NCBI GenBank assembly: GCA_018907035.1
Contig: JACCIC010000022.1
Coordinates: 1,240,501 to 1,304,500, forward strand
Length of the DNA: 64,000 bases
Source of the DNA: Sycobia sp. Sy_11
Taxonomy: Eukaryota; Arthropoda; Insecta; Hymenoptera; Epichrysomallidae
Direction: 5' to 3'
The number at the start of each line of letters is the position of its first letter. Position 1 is the first letter of the stretch. Of the stretch, positions 13,216 to 24,864 are shown piece after piece. The position numbers and the translations under genes are program-made. Below the pieces are notes generated by a model. The model had not been told where the DNA came from. It made no database searches and saw only the letters and a program-made list of their open reading frames with translations.

Positions 13216-13914
13216 CTAAGGCGTGTCTGGGCTAGCTAATTGTAATTCTGCTCCTAGCTTATTTAGCACGTTTACAGTATCGGCACCTGTAAATTCAGTG
13301 CCTTTATCGCACCTAAGGAAACACACCTTTTCATCTACTCCTAGTATATTTCTAATGCTCCTAATTCCTCTTTCTAGATACTCATATGCTTCGTTTTTGT
13401 GTATCATAGGGTAGGCAAGGCCTACTCTAGAAAAGTCATCTACTAAGACTAATATGAACTTGTAACCTTTCGGACAAGCAACTGGACAGATGGGTCCCAT
13501 TGTGTCAGCATGTAAAATCTTAAGTGGTCTGTCTGCTCGCTGCCTGATCGTACTAAATGGCAATCTAATACTCTTCGTAATTAAGCATGTCTCGCACTGA
13601 TCTACTTCTGTCGGATTCGACGGATCTGATTAACTTAACAAGTTCGCGTTTCGTTTCGCATATTCTAATAGATATTTACTCGACACGTGGCCTAGTCTGC
13701 GGTGCCATAACATCAACTTGCTAACCTTTTGTTTATTTTTAACCTCATGTTCGTTTATTAATTTTTGATATTCTAGCTGTTCATTTTCCGGTATAGTATC
13801 TATTGAATTTATAACCCTATCATTAATCGTTGTCAAGAGGTCAGAGTCGCTCTTGACATTTTCTTTCGTTTCCAAGACCTTTGATTCATTCGGTATTGAC
13901 TCCAACGTTTTCAC
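13216..13914 (-). pseudogene. Copia pol, gag-pre-integrase and integrase core
   Basis: On the minus strand 13914-13630 holds the pre-integrase zinc region with LWHRRLGHVSSKYL. After an in-frame stop at 13630-13632 the frame goes on through the CETC zinc-binding pair to the integrase core: HADTMGPI with the first catalytic Asp, and RCDKGTEF with the second. A TAG stop at 13216-13218 sits just before the HNGVAERFNRT block, which carries the catalytic Glu. There is no frameshift in this part, only nonsense codons. Confidence 0.85.
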
Positions 13915-14544
13915 TGCGCTACTCTTGCTTCTAGTTTCGTATCTATGTACTATCGACGGTTTATCTACCTCGTTTGCTTCGAAATCGTTTGATTTGACTT
14001 TAATATTAAAAATCCAAAACGGAGACGCGTATTTTCCTCATAAAATCTTTCTCTTCGAACCTGGCTCCAATATATCTATTTTCTCTTTATTTAGATAGAT
14101 TTCAAGTTCCTGATCTACGAACTTCCTAAGCGACAGTAAGTTTTTAGATGAGTTACGAGCGTATAAAACATTCTTTAAATTGAAGCTTCTACCGTCTTTA
14201 GCTACTATTTCTATATCTCCTCTTCCGTCTACATTTAAATCCGCATTCTTATTCGCGCATTTAACCTTGCTTTTGAAATCTAAATTTTAACTATTAAAAT
14301 TTATTTGACTGCTACATAAATGCTCTGTGGCTCCAGAGTCCGCTATAAATTTAAGTACATTATTCTTGCGAATTTTTCGCAAATCACTTCTGTCAAAATA
14401 ATTAAAATATGAATATATATTATTCTTACTGTTTTGTTGTTGCTCTTCATGAATAGTCGACAAACTGAAGGGATTCTTTAGAGAGAGAACTCGACTTTCT
14501 GCATCTATAACAGAAGATTTGCCCTGGCGTGGGACAATACGCAC
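13915..14544 (-). pseudogene. Copia protease segment
   Basis: In the same frame as pol. The aspartic protease signature FIADSGATEHLC is near 14310-14345. In-frame stops lie at 14287-14289 and 14038-14040; between and after them the frame still reads as protease (for example DGRSFNLKNVLYA). Confidence 0.8.
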
Positions 14545-15110
14545 TTATATGCCCATACTGTCCACAGGTGAAACACCTTCTCGGCTTGTTACCATCGCGT
14601 CTCTTTCTGTAACCAATCTCACGTCTCTCAAATGGTCTCCTCCATGTAAAGGGCAGAGGTGACCGTTTGTTCGTATTGCTCGTACTGGTCTAGCAGCTTC
14701 GACCTGCAATATCAAGTGTTTCAGCTTCTCTAGCTGCATTTCAACTCCCATAGTACCAACATACAAGCAATCAGCCAAGACAGTCTCTGGCAGTGCTCCC
14801 GATACGGCATTCTAAAATATATCTCTTTTCTCATCATCGGACAATTTATTCGATCGCGGTGCATTCTCAAAATCTCGAATCCTATCTTCGAATTTGATCC
14901 AGAAATCCGCAGCCTTTTCTTTACCCGGAATGTACTTTAATTTATACAACTCTTTCCTAGCAGAAACTCACGTGATTCTACATTCCAATCTTTTGTATTC
15001 CTCTAACTTTTCTAATATTTTTCTTGGCGATTTAATTTCAACGATTTTCTGATAGTAGCAAATGTCGATATGATTAATTATTATTTCGCACACGCACTGC
15101 TCATTTCTCT
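14530..15110 (-). pseudogene. Copia gag remnant with CCHC zinc knuckle
   Basis: The zinc knuckle CFTCGQYGHISAYC is encoded at about 14575-14534, in a different frame from the protease, so a frame change lies close to 14530. Upstream gag reads EIKSPRKILEKLEEYKRLE (about 15045-14990) and KEKAADFWIKFEDRIRDFEN (about 14925-14865). Stops interrupt it near 14970 and 14815. Confidence 0.75.
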
Positions 15111-15119
15111 CTAGACTTC

Positions 15120-15640
15120 GTACGGTGCGGATGGATCTTTCAACACGTAGGTCGCCGCGGCGCTCTCCTCTCTCGCTCGCTCAGTCGAACCTCTCTCTCT
15201 CTCGGGCGCGCCCCACTCTTCCGACGCGCCCCACTCTTCCGACGCGCCTCACTCTTCCGACGCGCCTCTCTCTCTCGCGCAGTACACGGACGCAGTCCGC
15301 CGCGCGCATGTTAGTGCACACACACACACTCTTCGCTTCACTCTCATGCATTCACTCAGTTTTGCGAGCATACATTTACTGTATACCCGCACGCACTAAC
15401 ACTCGTTCAGCGTGCAAGCAGTCTAATCATACACATACACACATGTATATGTGTGCGCGCATTACTTACTAACTCTCACATTCGATTTCAAGCATTCACA
15501 TACACACACTCACATATATATAGCGGCATCCATATATATATGTGTTTAATCACTTTTGCACATTAATTATTTAATTTGTTTAAAACATTGTTTAAACAAT
15601 TATTCTCATTTGTTGCATGCTGTTAATTTATTCAAACTTA

Positions 15641-15689
<49 letters not shown>

Positions 15690-16934
15690 CTGTATATATA
15701 TCACTATTTCTATCTCTTTCTTTCTTGTATTTTATATATACGTGTATATATACATATATATTTATATATGTATATTTATAATTATTATTAAATTGTTGCA
15801 AACGTTATATATATTAGTATATATACGCGTATAACTCTATCTATCTTTCTCTCTCTCTCTCTCTCTCTCACTCGCGCGCGCTCACTTACATACAGCGCAC
15901 AGCTGTCAGTTAGACCTTTCACTCACTCTCGCGCGCGCTCGTATTCTCCGCTCATCCTTTTCGTGTTTTTCTTCTTCTTAGTTTTCCGCGTGGTAATTTC
16001 TGCCGCGCACGTGTTCTTATTCCTCGAACTACCACCCCTTTTTTCAACGGTGTTCTAAACGCGCTTTCACTTTTTCGATTTCTACGAAATGTTTTTGTCA
16101 TTAAGTTCAACGGTTTTTCGGTTTCAAAGAATTCCAGCGCGCCATCCCATTTTTCTCGTTATCATCATTTTTAATTTGAAATTTATAATTTCGCGATTTT
16201 ATACAATTTTGCTCCCATGAAATTCGCGCACTTTTAGCTTTCGCGGTTATTCTTTTCTTTGTAGTCGACTTTTCACACATTAACACTTTCAATTTTATTA
16301 CTTTCAACTTTCTATATTTTAACATTTTCAAATCTAATTTTTGACTTCTTCTTATTTCTCATATTCTAGAATTTTATACTTTTCACATTTTTCAAATCTA
16401 AATGTTTTATAGTACTTCTAATTTTCTATTTTCATCATTATCAATTTTAATTTAATATTTATCACTTTCAATTTTGCATCTAATTATTTAAATTTCTAAT
16501 TTACACTTTTCTAATTATTATTTTCAATTCACAAAATATTAATATCTCTATATTTATAATTTTAGTTTGTACTGTGTCTCGACCTTCAGATTTGAAAATT
16601 GTATTTTACTTCTATGTTAGTTATATATTAATAATTTTTACTTGTGCAATCTATATCAATAGAAACTTCCCTCTAAATCTCTTTGTCTTATCTCAAAGCT
16701 TAATCACAAAGCTTGATTACAAATCTTATTTCTTTTGTTTAACTAAATAACGCAAACAGGCCTTAACACGCACTGAATTTACGTTTGCACTTCACTGATC
16801 TCAAATTTAATGCTTATTCAATAAGCTCTTTCACTTCTCAAATCTCGGGACAAAGGGTCGCGAACACGTGGTCTTAACAAATCTTGAAATTACTAAAACT
16901 CTGTTAATTTTAATTAATTAATAATAAAACTTCA
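15120..16934 (-). other. Unusually long, low-complexity copia leader
   Basis: About 1.8 kb separates the primer site from gag. It is made of CT/GA-rich tracts, a short tandem repeat built on CACTCTTCCGACGCGCC (about 15207-15267, slightly over 3 copies), a CACA-rich segment (15310-15480), a (TA)n tract (about 15641-15686) and T-rich stretches. Frames open across it are compositional and show no protein motif. Confidence 0.65.
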
Positions 16935-16963
16935 CGCAGTGGAAGCGTGCTGGGCCCATAACC
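16935..16963 (-). other. Primer-binding site complementary to initiator Met tRNA (5' half)
   Basis: The + strand here is identical over 29 nt to the 5' half of eukaryotic initiator tRNA-Met, ending at GCTGGGCCCATAACC in the anticodon stem-loop, and abuts the LTR exactly. Drosophila copia is known to prime from an internal fragment of this tRNA. The match was made from memory of the conserved tRNA sequence. Confidence 0.85.
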
Positions 16964-17195
16964 TGATGGATTGAGTGGAGGATTAATTAATAAATAAATA
17001 ATAAGCAGAGTTTAATACTATTCTAATAATAGTCTTTATTAAGCGTCTAACTGGTCGAACTGATCGAAGGGTAATGATGCTTGACCGCGAGGCTGCGTAG
17101 AGCGGCCGAGCGGTGCATACTCACATATACACACATGCACACATCGTGTGCTTAGCCATCACAGAGGGCACTGCGCATAACGCCTAAATCTATCA
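16964..17195 (-). repeat. Copia 5' LTR (right copy)
   Basis: 232 bp, same ends as the left LTR, 5 mismatches to it. It is followed on the right by the AAAAT target duplication. Confidence 0.95.
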
Positions 17196-17200
17196 AAAAT

Positions 17201-19152
17201 ATTTATACTTTGTTTACTTATTGATCTGAAAGGTGCTATATATAAAAATTAAAACTGTCTGTACAATTTACGAAAGAATGTTTAAATTTATCCCGAAAAG
17301 AGTAAGTAGAACGTAATTCGATATTGGAAATTCCAGCACAAGCGGGATAGAATTTCATTTCTTTAGATAAAAATTTAAGTGTTAAGAAACATATTAAATA
17401 ATTAGGCTAGAAATCTATATAAAGAATCATTCTTTTACAAATCACACACCAGTCTGAGCTTGATGTTTTATAATTGTCTAAAATTTTTTTACAGCTTGTG
17501 TATGTAGAAGTAATGGACACCTATTTCAGGATTTTGCTTAAAAATTTTTTTTTAGTAAATATAACACACGAATTTTTAAAAATGTAGATTTACTCTAAAA
17601 CATTCATACTTCAAATTGATTAGCTCAGACCAGCTCATACTATATTGATCGCATCTATTTTGAACTTTTTAGCTTATACTTTATTATGTAAAATATTGGA
17701 AAGCGAATTTCCGAAAAAGTGTTCATTGCTAAAAACTTAAAATATTCATAATTTAATTGTTCAAATAATTGTAACCAGTCCGTTTTTCAACTAAAATTGA
17801 TTTTGACTTTAATTCGATATTATCCTTTATGAAATCTACTTTTTAAAACGATTTATATTAGATCAGAAGTTATTAAATTTTTCAAGCACAAGTTATGCAA
17901 TTTAAAGCATCTATAGACTTATTTAATCTTTAGAGTCTTGTCTTTGTTCTTCATTCGTTTATCTAGAAATTCCATATTATAAAAATGTTGTGTCTATGTT
18001 AGATCAACGAGAACGCAACACGCTGAGCGCACGTCCAAATTCTCAAATGCTTATATATATTTTTCAATTCTAATGTACATTATGTTATATCACGGTTTGA
18101 ATATATTTAATGATTAGGTTTATGAGTATGATAATTAAAAGGCTTTTCGAATTTTCAACATTGGTTGAGCCAATCACTTGTCAAATTGATTATCCTATTA
18201 TTGCCGGATTTGAAAGTATAGAGTAGGTGGCGCGCCGGCGTATAGAAATGTTTAATAATTTTTTATTTAATAGACACCATCTTTTTTAAAATTAGATTTT
18301 GTAGATGAAAAAATGCAGAATAAAATAGTGTATAAAAAATGATTTAAGTTCGGTACGGGTATGTTACAATTAATTAAACAATGAAATTGTTTATACTTTA
18401 TACTTTATAAATTTTAACCATTACCTTTTCTTCTTAAAATTGCTTTCAATGTTTATGTAACATAATATAAGATGAAATAAGTTGGATATAGACGCGATTA
18501 ATATAGTTTGAGCAGGTTTGAGATAATCAATTTCAATCTTGAAATAAGCATTCATTAATTTTATATATAGAAAGCTGTAAAAATTCAGGCCATTTGAAAA
18601 TATCGATTTTTCTCACGAAATCTGTGCAATTAATCTAAAAGAATGGCCCATATAGAATTTTTAAATACAATATTTTAAGCGTTGTGCATTATACAGAACT
18701 AATTTGAAATAACAACATTTACTGATTTAAATATACATGTATTGGTTTTTAAAAATATCAAAATTATATCCAGAAACTGTATGTAAAAATTTTGTCATTT
18801 ATAAAAATCTAAAAAAGAAAACTGTGATAATACCAAGAAAATGAATATAAACAGAAACATGCGCCTCGCCAAAATATAAGACAGCATTCTGCTGATAATA
18901 TAAAGTAGAAAACGTTGAATCAACCATTAAATATTTGATTTCGACATTGATTGATATTTTTATCTGTTTATTAAAAAGAATAGTAGCTTCATACCTACGA
19001 AAAATTAAAATATTATTTTGAATTTTTTATTTTGAAACAAAATTTACATATTGATATTATTTCAGTCAAATACATATTTGAATAGATAGTAGATGATTAA
19101 AGAGTAAGTTGTCAAAATCTCTTATATCATTTAATATTTGTGATTTATTAAC

Positions 19153-19206
<54 letters not shown>

Positions 19207-19430
19207 ACATTAATTTGCTAAAAAGATAATTCTATTTATCTACAAAGTATTAAATTACATAATCTATCTATAAGTTGATACAAAAAAGTTTAAGTTCAGC
19301 AAAAATTGTTTAAGTTAACAAATAATTGTTATATAAACTTATTACATCCTTTTCTTTAATTTTGTCAAATATATACTTTTTTTGCTATGAATATACTGCA
19401 ATTTTATTATATTACAGCGATAAAATTTTA
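17201..19430. other. AT-rich intergenic DNA
   Basis: No gene or recognisable transposon. A (TA)n tract lies at about 19157-19202. A short GC-rich patch with GGCGCGCCGGCG sits near 18230. Confidence 0.6.
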
Positions 19431-19649
19431 CATGGAATTAAATTTGATGGAGTGGTTGCTTAAACTTCAGGGATATTTGACAACGTCGTCTATCCACTGG
19501 GTCACAATAATAAACTTTGATGTGATTCACCGTTTGCCTGGATTTTTGCCTTATCCAGCACTTTATTTGGTTATTTATTTATGTATTCGATGAATACATT
19601 GTTGAAATGTTTTTACGTATATGTTCCTTCTTTGCACATTTTTTCGTGC

Positions 19650-20209
19650 TTGTTTCTCATCTTAAATACTAACTTAAACTACCCCAAATATATGAATGTG
19701 TTTGAAGCCATGAAGTGGTATGACAGCGACTTGTTGTGTCGAGCCACCTTCACGAGCTGACATTCTACACATTCCTTGCATTTCTTTTCCATATCGTGAT
19801 TCATATCTGGCTACTCGTATTGCTGCCTGATGAGTCTATCCATCACTTTCCCGGGTGCACGCTGCTGTGAAACAGGTTATAGACTTCGTTGCGTAGAGAT
19901 TCGGGAATATTCGGTCGGATAGTATTCTCGTGAATTTCGCAGTAAAACGGAGTATGATTATCATCGTTAAAAGTGACGAATGGAGCTTTAACGGGTGGTT
20001 ACGGTCGCGCAATATCTTGAACAGCTCGGGATTCGAGACTTGTCGAACAGTGTAGGAAGATGAAACGCATTAATGTTCTTGCAAACTGCGCTTACATTAT
20101 CCTCGAACTGGTTCCAGGAGTCACTCCAATCGAACATGCTCTGGATCCTAAATAACTCGATACGCGATAGCGCGTCGGCTACAATGTTTTCGCTCCCGGC
20201 GCGATACAT
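19650..20209 (-). pseudogene. Gypsy RNase H end and integrase zinc-binding segment
   Basis: ENIVADALSRIE (20190-20150), the usual Gypsy RNase H/integrase linker, is followed further left by a broken integrase N terminus: SPGKVMDRLIRQQYE and MEKKCKECVECQLVK, with the paired cysteines of the HHCC zinc site. Confidence 0.75.
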
Positions 20210-20589
20210 GATATCAAGATAAAAACCGGAGCTTTATCCTGATTCTGAGCCATGATATACATTATATGTTTATGATCAGTGATAATTTCGAATTCGCGTT
20301 CTTCCAGATAATAGAAGAAGTTTTGCACCGCCTAGTATGTTGCTCTGAGTTCGCGGTCGATTGTTGCATACTTCATCTGCGTGTTATCAAATTTTTTTTA
20401 ATAGAAGGCGAATGGTCGCCATTCACCATCGCGCTTCTGCTCTAATGCGGCTCCCATTGCAATGGTCGATGCGTCGGTGACTAACCGGACCTCGGCGTTC
20501 TCGTCCGGGCGCTCGATTTCCGCTATATCTACCACCGATTGCTTACATTTCTTGAAGAGCTCTTCGGCCACCTGGCACCACGTCGTCTA

Positions 20590-21230
20590 GTTTCTCCGGT
20601 GTTGGATTAAATCCGTGTTCGTTTACGGTGTGCACGAGGAACTCTACCTCGGTCTGCGTGAACCGAAATTTGTCCACGTTGAGTCGAAGCGCGTATTTCT
20701 CAAATTTCGCGTGTACTCTTTCGATATCGCTCTTGTGCTCTTCCTGACTGTCCGACGCGATCAGGCTATCGTCTAATTAAATGAATCCGCACCTCAGGTT
20801 TCCCAGTGCGCTATTGATGTAACGCTGAACGGTCTGACCTGCGTTCCTTAACCCGAACGTCATCATGTTGTACTTGAAGAGACCGAATGGAGTGATAATG
20901 GTGGTCTTTTCAAGATATTCGCTCGCGAGGGGAATCTGGTGATACGCCGCGTGAAGGTCAAGCTTCGCAAAAACCTTTTTTCCGGTCAAGAAATTAGGGA
21001 AATCTTGTATGTGCGGGATAGGGTACATGTCCGTGACCGTTACGCTGTTTAGTCGTCGGTAGTCCCCGCAGATACTCTATTCGCCATCCTTTTTCGGGAC
21101 GAGGTGGATGGGACAGGCCCATGGGATTTTCTACGGGCGAATTATTCCCTGCTCTAGCATATCGTCGAATTGTTTCTTCGCAGCGCGAAGTCGGTGAGAG
21201 ACTGCATGCACGTTGACTCATCCGGGGACC
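20590..21230 (-). pseudogene. Gypsy reverse transcriptase
   Basis: MYPIPHIQDFPNFLTGKKVF, FAKLDLHAAYHQIPLA and TPFGLFKYNMMTFGLRNA are canonical Gypsy RT blocks. The catalytic motif is disrupted: an in-frame TAA stands directly before LDDSL (near 20777). Upstream, around 21060-21230, the frame shifts. Confidence 0.85.
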
Positions 21231-21313
21231 GGTGGTCTGAATTTAATGGAAAACACCGCGGTCCTTGCGTTGGACATCTTCCTCTAGTCACATTACTTTC
21301 GGGAATTTTGCGG

Positions 21314-21880
21314 TTATCGCAAAGTACGTGCGTTGGGTCTATTGCGTGGACGAAATTCTAATTCTAATTTCTTAACACCGTACGTGTCTATAGTCGACCC
21401 GTTTGCTGCATACAGCTTAAGCTTCCTCGAGCACAGATCCGATCCGTACGTGCGCAGTAAAACCGATATTTCGATGCCCGAGTCAATTAAAAAAACGGTT
21501 TTCGAATCGAAATCCCACCGTAAAGATGCGATGAATACGCCAGCGCGTGGGGCGTCTCGGGCCCAGCACTCGTTATTCGTTTCCGGACTCACTGTTTTGC
21601 GCAGTGAACTCCGGGCATCGTTTACACTGCGAGTCACAGAAGCGGGTCTAGGACCCGTACGAGTAGTGTGCGTTACACATCCTATGGCGTATCCGCGGGG
21701 ATTTCCTATTCTTCTTCCTAGCTTTCGTCGAGCTGGGCGCTTGTTCCGGCTCGCGTGTCGGCGCTGTTGCATGTTATGCGTGCGCCTCTGCTCGTTCGAC
21801 TTGCGCCTGCTCACGCTACTACTCGTGCTCGACCTTCGAAGGGGGCACGGCCTTACCGTTGGTTCGCGGTGAGCGTTCAC
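21314..21880 (-). pseudogene. Gypsy gag C terminus and aspartic protease
   Basis: 188 codons open. The start is Arg-rich, and the C-terminal 60 residues are a retropepsin: FLIDSGIEISVL with the catalytic DSG, then LYAANGSTIDTYG. The overlapping + strand frame at 21333-21872 is a GC-rich shadow. Confidence 0.75.
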
Positions 21881-21889
21881 GGACTCGGT

Positions 21890-23180
21890 GTTCCTAATGC
21901 GAAGTTCGCGCGTGAGATTTTCGATCTTCTCATACGCGCACTCAAGCTCGCTTGCCGCGTCGCGTGTGTGTTTTGCCTCATGTCTGACGATGTAGACGAC
22001 GTCTTCGCATTTTTGCGCTATATCGTATACTTATTCTGGTGGAGCAGGGCATTCTCGCTTTCCATCTCGTCGAAAAGCCGATGCATCTGCTTGCAGAGAT
22101 CCAACAGTTCACGCGGCTGTGACCGTGACCGTGATTAGCGGTGTTTTTCGTCGGCAAATGAATCCTAGCGATAATCGGAGAAGTGCTGTCCACGGTGTAG
22201 ATAGTATCGCTACGCGTTCTCCCGCCTCACTCGCCACGGTCGTGACTTCAGTCCCGATGTTAGGCTCACTTACAAAGTGACGACAGTCTGCTGCGTCACG
22301 AGCAAGGTGGCAGGTATCCGAACGGCAACATGTGTGCGCATCACGTCCTTACTCGGAGCATTTTGCTCATTTCTGTAGAGTCTTATACCCACTTGATGAC
22401 ATTCTAAATTCGGTTCAGCGCCGTGGGAAAACTCATAAATTGAGAGATTCGAATATAACTTCCAGCAAATGAAAATAAAATAATAAATTTCATCTGGTCA
22501 AAACCGAGCAATCTTTTTTACATTTTAGTAGAAACTTAATTTCTCATGCGAGCAAGCTATGCGAACAATTATTATTTAATTATTGTTTAATTTTTACGTG
22601 TTTATTTAATTATTTAATTAATTATTTCATTATTTATTAGGTCGCGCGTTAATAAAAAAGTGCATTGCCGCGTCGCCAAAAACTGAAATTTCTCACACAC
22701 ATGACTTCGCGGAAGGCGCAAGCCATTAATCTTAATTGGCGGAATCGCGGTCTGCGGCGAACTATTATGCGCAACAAATAGTGGGGAAGCCCTATGTGCA
22801 CACTATCTAAAAAGCAAATTCGCTTCCTTCGATGCTCACCATGCTCATTGCTTCCCTTGATGCTACTGCTGCTGCCGCTGTTGCTGCTACGCCGTGGTCG
22901 CCTGGTGCGCCGGGGTCGTTGAGTTGCTACCGGTGATCGACTTTTTGCCTGAACGTCTGCCGCTTGGTTGCCCCGGCTCGTCGCTGCCGCTGTTGCTGTC
23001 GCCGAATGCTGTATAGCGCGGTTGCGCCACTACTCCTGCCGCTGCGGTTGTGGGGGCGCGTGCCTGCGCTGTCGCCTCTGCTGCCGATGCTGACCGTTGT
23101 TGCGGGGGCGCGTCCGTGCGCTGTCGCCGCTGTGTATTGGTTAGCGCATCGCGCCGCCGCCTTTGTTGCTGATGCATTTT
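21890..23180 (-). pseudogene. Gypsy gag-like region
   Basis: 22887-23177 reads Gln/Arg/Ala-rich low complexity (HQQQRRRRDALTNTQRRQR). About 22130-21890 reads a coiled-coil-like stretch (LLDLCKQMHRLFDEMESENA and SELECAYEKIENLTRELRIR) leading into the protease region. The assignment rests on position and is less sure than the pol parts. Confidence 0.5.
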
Positions 23181-23329
23181 GCGCGCTGCGTGCCTGTGTG
23201 TACGCGCGCGTTCTCTTGTGCTTTGTTCTTGTTAGCCGCGCATCTGTCGCGCCGTGGTTTGCTGACGTAGGAAATTGCGTTCTTGTTGTGTGCGCGGGTG
23301 GCTTCTCCGGCTATTCACAGCGTCACTGA

Positions 23330-24070
23330 AAAATTATTCGAATAAATTACTTTCTCTCAGCTACTCTACCTGGGGTTGATGATTTTACCCGCCGTCACCA
23401 GTGTAGGATTCGTGCACTTTGCTGCACCGCCGCCTACGCGTCGGTATGATCTAAGAGGAGGCAATCTTCAATCACCATACAATGAGCAATAGATATAACA
23501 AAATTGATTACGAATTGTACAAGTAGTGTCGGTGGAGCTGTACGTGCGTGCAGACACGCTGTAGTCTGAACAGACAATGTTGGCGTGCGGCTACTGCCGT
23601 ACGCCTCGTTCGTGGCCCTCCAATCGGGGCGCCGTCCCTACAATATCATATAATTATGATTTTTACAAAATTTCAAATACTTTTTTACATTTCAGTTTTT
23701 TTATAATTTCAGTCATGGGTTGCTGTATAATAGCAACGAAAATAGATGAATATAGAAGAGTACTTCCCATGTAAATTTTTTTCCAAAACTTTTGGGTTAC
23801 ACCCGTTAGTACTGTAACCCAACAACTTGATGGCGCCTCATCCAAATTGCACATATAGATATAAGATGTGTTAGAACTACTCCCGTCACTGTCCCGCCTT
23901 GGAGATGATCACAAAATATAATATTATTTTGCTAATATGTAAGATATACACGAAAGAAGTGGCAATCGAAATGATTTAAAACGATAAATAAAATAGAAAT
24001 TTAAATTAATAGTTTAAAAGCTACAAGGGTAAACTTATGAACATATGCAACATCTATGAAAACTTTTATG
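23330..24070. other. Unassigned stretch, possibly leader or LTR of the Gypsy remnant
   Basis: GC-rich up to about 23650, then AT-rich. CCAATCGGGGCGCC near 23622-23635 resembles the tRNA-complementary junction of some insect Gypsy LTRs, but I found no second LTR copy to prove it. Confidence 0.3.
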
Positions 24071-24079
24071 AAGCTCACG

Positions 24080-24148
24080 ACTAGCGTACTGGTTAATGTT
24101 TTCGCTTTTCATGTGAAAGATCTTGGTTCAACCCCTAACTTTTTTTTA
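24080..24148 (+). repeat. tRNA-like SINE head (Pol III boxes)
   Basis: A box-A-like TAGCGTACTGG (24082-24092) is followed by a 7-nt anticodon-like loop on a CTTT/AAAG stem, a box-B-like GGTTCAACCCC (24125-24135) and a run of eight T, a Pol III terminator. There is no acceptor stem, so it is tRNA-derived rather than a tRNA gene. Confidence 0.5.
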
Positions 24149-24815
24149 ATAAATTTTAATAATGAAAAAAATTTGTATAATTTATGTATAAATTAACTGA
24201 TGTTTAATAGAAAAATATGTAATATTCATAAATACTACAAACGTTATTTTTTAAAATAGTTTTTTTATTTTTCTTATTAATAATTGTTTTATTAACAAAG
24301 ATCGTAAAAATTATTTCTATCTTCAGCATTCTTCTGCCATGAAAGACAATGCTAATATTGAAATAAAATAAAATGAAATGATTTTATGAATTTACATTTT
24401 ATTGAAATTTGGAGTAGATTTTTTTTCCATAAACATTCATTTAACGATACTTGTTTTTAATAAAAAGTTTATATATTTATTGCGCACGTTAGTAATGTTA
24501 AATATTCTGATTTTATAAATAGTTTAATAACATTGTTACTAAAAAATTAATATCTTTTGTTGGTGGGTATATTTATAAACACGTTTTCTTAAAAAATTAA
24601 ATTTTGTTTTGTTACATGAAGAACAAAAGTTATACTAGAAGTTACAAATGTCAATTTTAATATTCACAGAAATTGACATTATTGGATAAAATTATCTACT
24701 GCAATTTTTAGTCCAACTATTTTTTTCCTGTAGATATTATTTAACTATATTATAACAATTTTATATTGCTTACAGCTATTTTACTTGTTTTAAAATATTA
24801 ATTTAATTTAGTTCG

Positions 24816-24864
24816 TATAATATTATTTGCGACGAGACAGTAGTCTCGCGCAAATAATATTATA
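24816..24864. other. Near-perfect 49-nt hairpin
   Basis: Arms 24816-24838 and 24843-24864 pair over 22 bp (TATAATATTATTTGCG, one bulged A, then CGAGAC) around an AGTA loop. It opens a GC-rich patch (24870-25080) with further small hairpins, for example CTCAG/CTGAG near 25048 and TGTCG/CGACA near 25020-25046. Confidence 0.85.

Larger units (their letters stand above)
10461..17195 (-). mobile_element. Complete but mutated Ty1/copia LTR retrotransposon
   Basis: The element is 6.7 kb, bounded by two 232-bp LTRs and flanked by a perfect 5-bp target duplication AAAAT (10456-10460 and 17196-17200). Reading on the minus strand the order is 5' LTR, primer site, a long leader (about 16900 to 15100), gag, protease, integrase, RT, RNase H, polypurine tract, 3' LTR. 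Integrase precedes RT, the Ty1/copia order. The two LTRs differ at 5 sites by eye, so the insertion is fairly young but not fresh. Gag and pol carry several stop codons, so this copy is not autonomous. Confidence 0.95.
19440..23180 (-). mobile_element. Decayed Ty3/Gypsy-type retrotransposon
   Basis: Read on the minus strand from right to left: gag-like sequence (23180 to about 21900), aspartic protease (about 21480-21360), reverse transcriptase (about 21230-20590), RNase H (about 20400-20200) and integrase zinc-binding region (about 19920-19650). RT precedes integrase, the Gypsy order. Stops and frame changes occur throughout. GC content is well above the flanks. LTRs were not resolved. Confidence 0.8.

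Noticed and set aside
15125..15472. 115-aa + frame in the copia leader
   Set aside because: Composed of Ser/Arg/Thr simple repeats from CT and CA tracts; no motif, and the element is transcribed from the other strand.
21333..21872. 179-aa + strand frame opposite the Gypsy protease
   Set aside because: It is the antisense of a GC-rich retroelement frame that carries a real retropepsin motif.
24082..24135. Functional tRNA gene
   Set aside because: No acceptor-stem pairing and no D/T arm complement; only Pol III boxes are kept.
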